Below are positions 37,460 through 37,605 of a DNA stretch of 37,605 nucleotides, in pieces. The translations under genes were made by a program, and so were the position numbers. The notes beneath the pieces are model-generated. The model searched no databases, was not told the origin of the DNA, and saw only the letters and a program-made list of their open reading frames with translations. Each line of letters opens with the position of its first letter. Position 1 is the first letter of the stretch. Origin of the DNA: a virus; the IMG/VR virus record IMGVR_UViG_3300008952_000137, positions 1 to 37,605 of that record; one strand, given 5' to 3'.

Positions 37460-37605
37460 TGAGTGGACAATTACCTACATCTCCAGTTTTTAATGCTATG
37501 AATTTTAAAGATGAAAGTAATACTTTAATTTCAATATCTGATAGTGGAAGAAGATTTGCTAGAAAAATTGATAATCAAAGATGGAAATTTACTTGTAGTT
37601 ATAAA
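37459..37605 (+). CDS. Start of the minor tail protein cut by contig ends
   Basis: The ATG at 37459 overlaps the tape-measure stop (TAATG) and opens the frame that runs off the end and continues at base 1 of the window to 572. The first 13 residues, MSGQLPTSPVFNA, are missing from the copy at the left end. It is one gene, not two. Confidence 0.85.
   Translation, partial: MSGQLPTSPVFNAMNFKDESNTLISISDSGRRFARKIDNQRWKFTCSYK
37487..37605. repeat. Terminal direct repeat, right copy
   Basis: Identical over all 119 bases to 1-119; one copy should be removed when the genome is circularised. Confidence 0.95.

Overview
This window is a complete, AT-rich genome of a tailed phage with a lambda-like siphovirus plan, and every gene I accept lies on the + strand. 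The first 119 bases are repeated exactly as the last 119 bases, so the contig closes into a circle of 37,486 unique bases; the apparent ends cut one tail gene (true start at 37459). No integrase, tRNA, CRISPR array, DNA polymerase or RNA polymerase gene was found. The AT richness, the SPRY/LamG-type tail proteins, the stacks of tiny membrane proteins and the form of the XRE regulator suggest a marine phage of an alphaproteobacterium. That host assignment is inference.

Layout, following the circle. (1) 26.5-33.1 kb, packaging and head: Nu1-like small terminase, GpA-type large terminase, lambda-type portal, and an HK97-type prohead protease fused to the major capsid protein, closed by a rho-independent terminator. 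(2) 33.2-37.6 kb, continuing at 1-5.8 kb, connector and tail: connector proteins, tail terminator, tail tube, a tail chaperone with a likely programmed frameshift on an A9 run, tape measure, minor tail proteins and a J-like tail tip. A cassette of five tiny membrane or lipoprotein genes and a HlyC-like acyltransferase are embedded here. (3) 5.8-9.9 kb, fibres and probable receptor-binding proteins. (4) 9.9-12.0 kb, metallophosphoesterase, T4-type lysozyme and small membrane proteins (lysis). (5) 12.0-12.4 kb, the longest non-coding stretch, rich in hairpins and short repeats. (6) 12.4-20.0 kb, probable early genes: amidoligase plus gamma-glutamylcyclotransferase, lipoprotein, recombination and replication genes (Rad52/ERF-like annealing protein, SSB-like protein, RecB-type nuclease, Hjc-like resolvase, winged-helix replication protein) and an XRE regulator. 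Most of these have strong AGGAGG ribosome sites. (7) 20.1-26.5 kb, accessory genes leading to the terminase: a 2OG-Fe(II) oxygenase, a ParB-domain protein, a complete sodium:solute symporter, a PAPS-reductase-family PP-loop ATPase and a second ParB-domain protein, joined by overlapping reading frames.

The most unusual content is the accessory island (21.3-25.8 kb). A phage-borne Na+/solute symporter with its sodium-site residues intact is wedged between a ParB-domain gene and a PAPS-reductase/ParB pair resembling E. coli IbrA/IbrB (YbdN/YbdM). Also notable are the amidoligase/cyclotransferase pair, the HlyC-like acyltransferase in the tail module, the protease-capsid fusion with a possible internal start, and the predicted +1/-2 frameshift in the tail chaperone.
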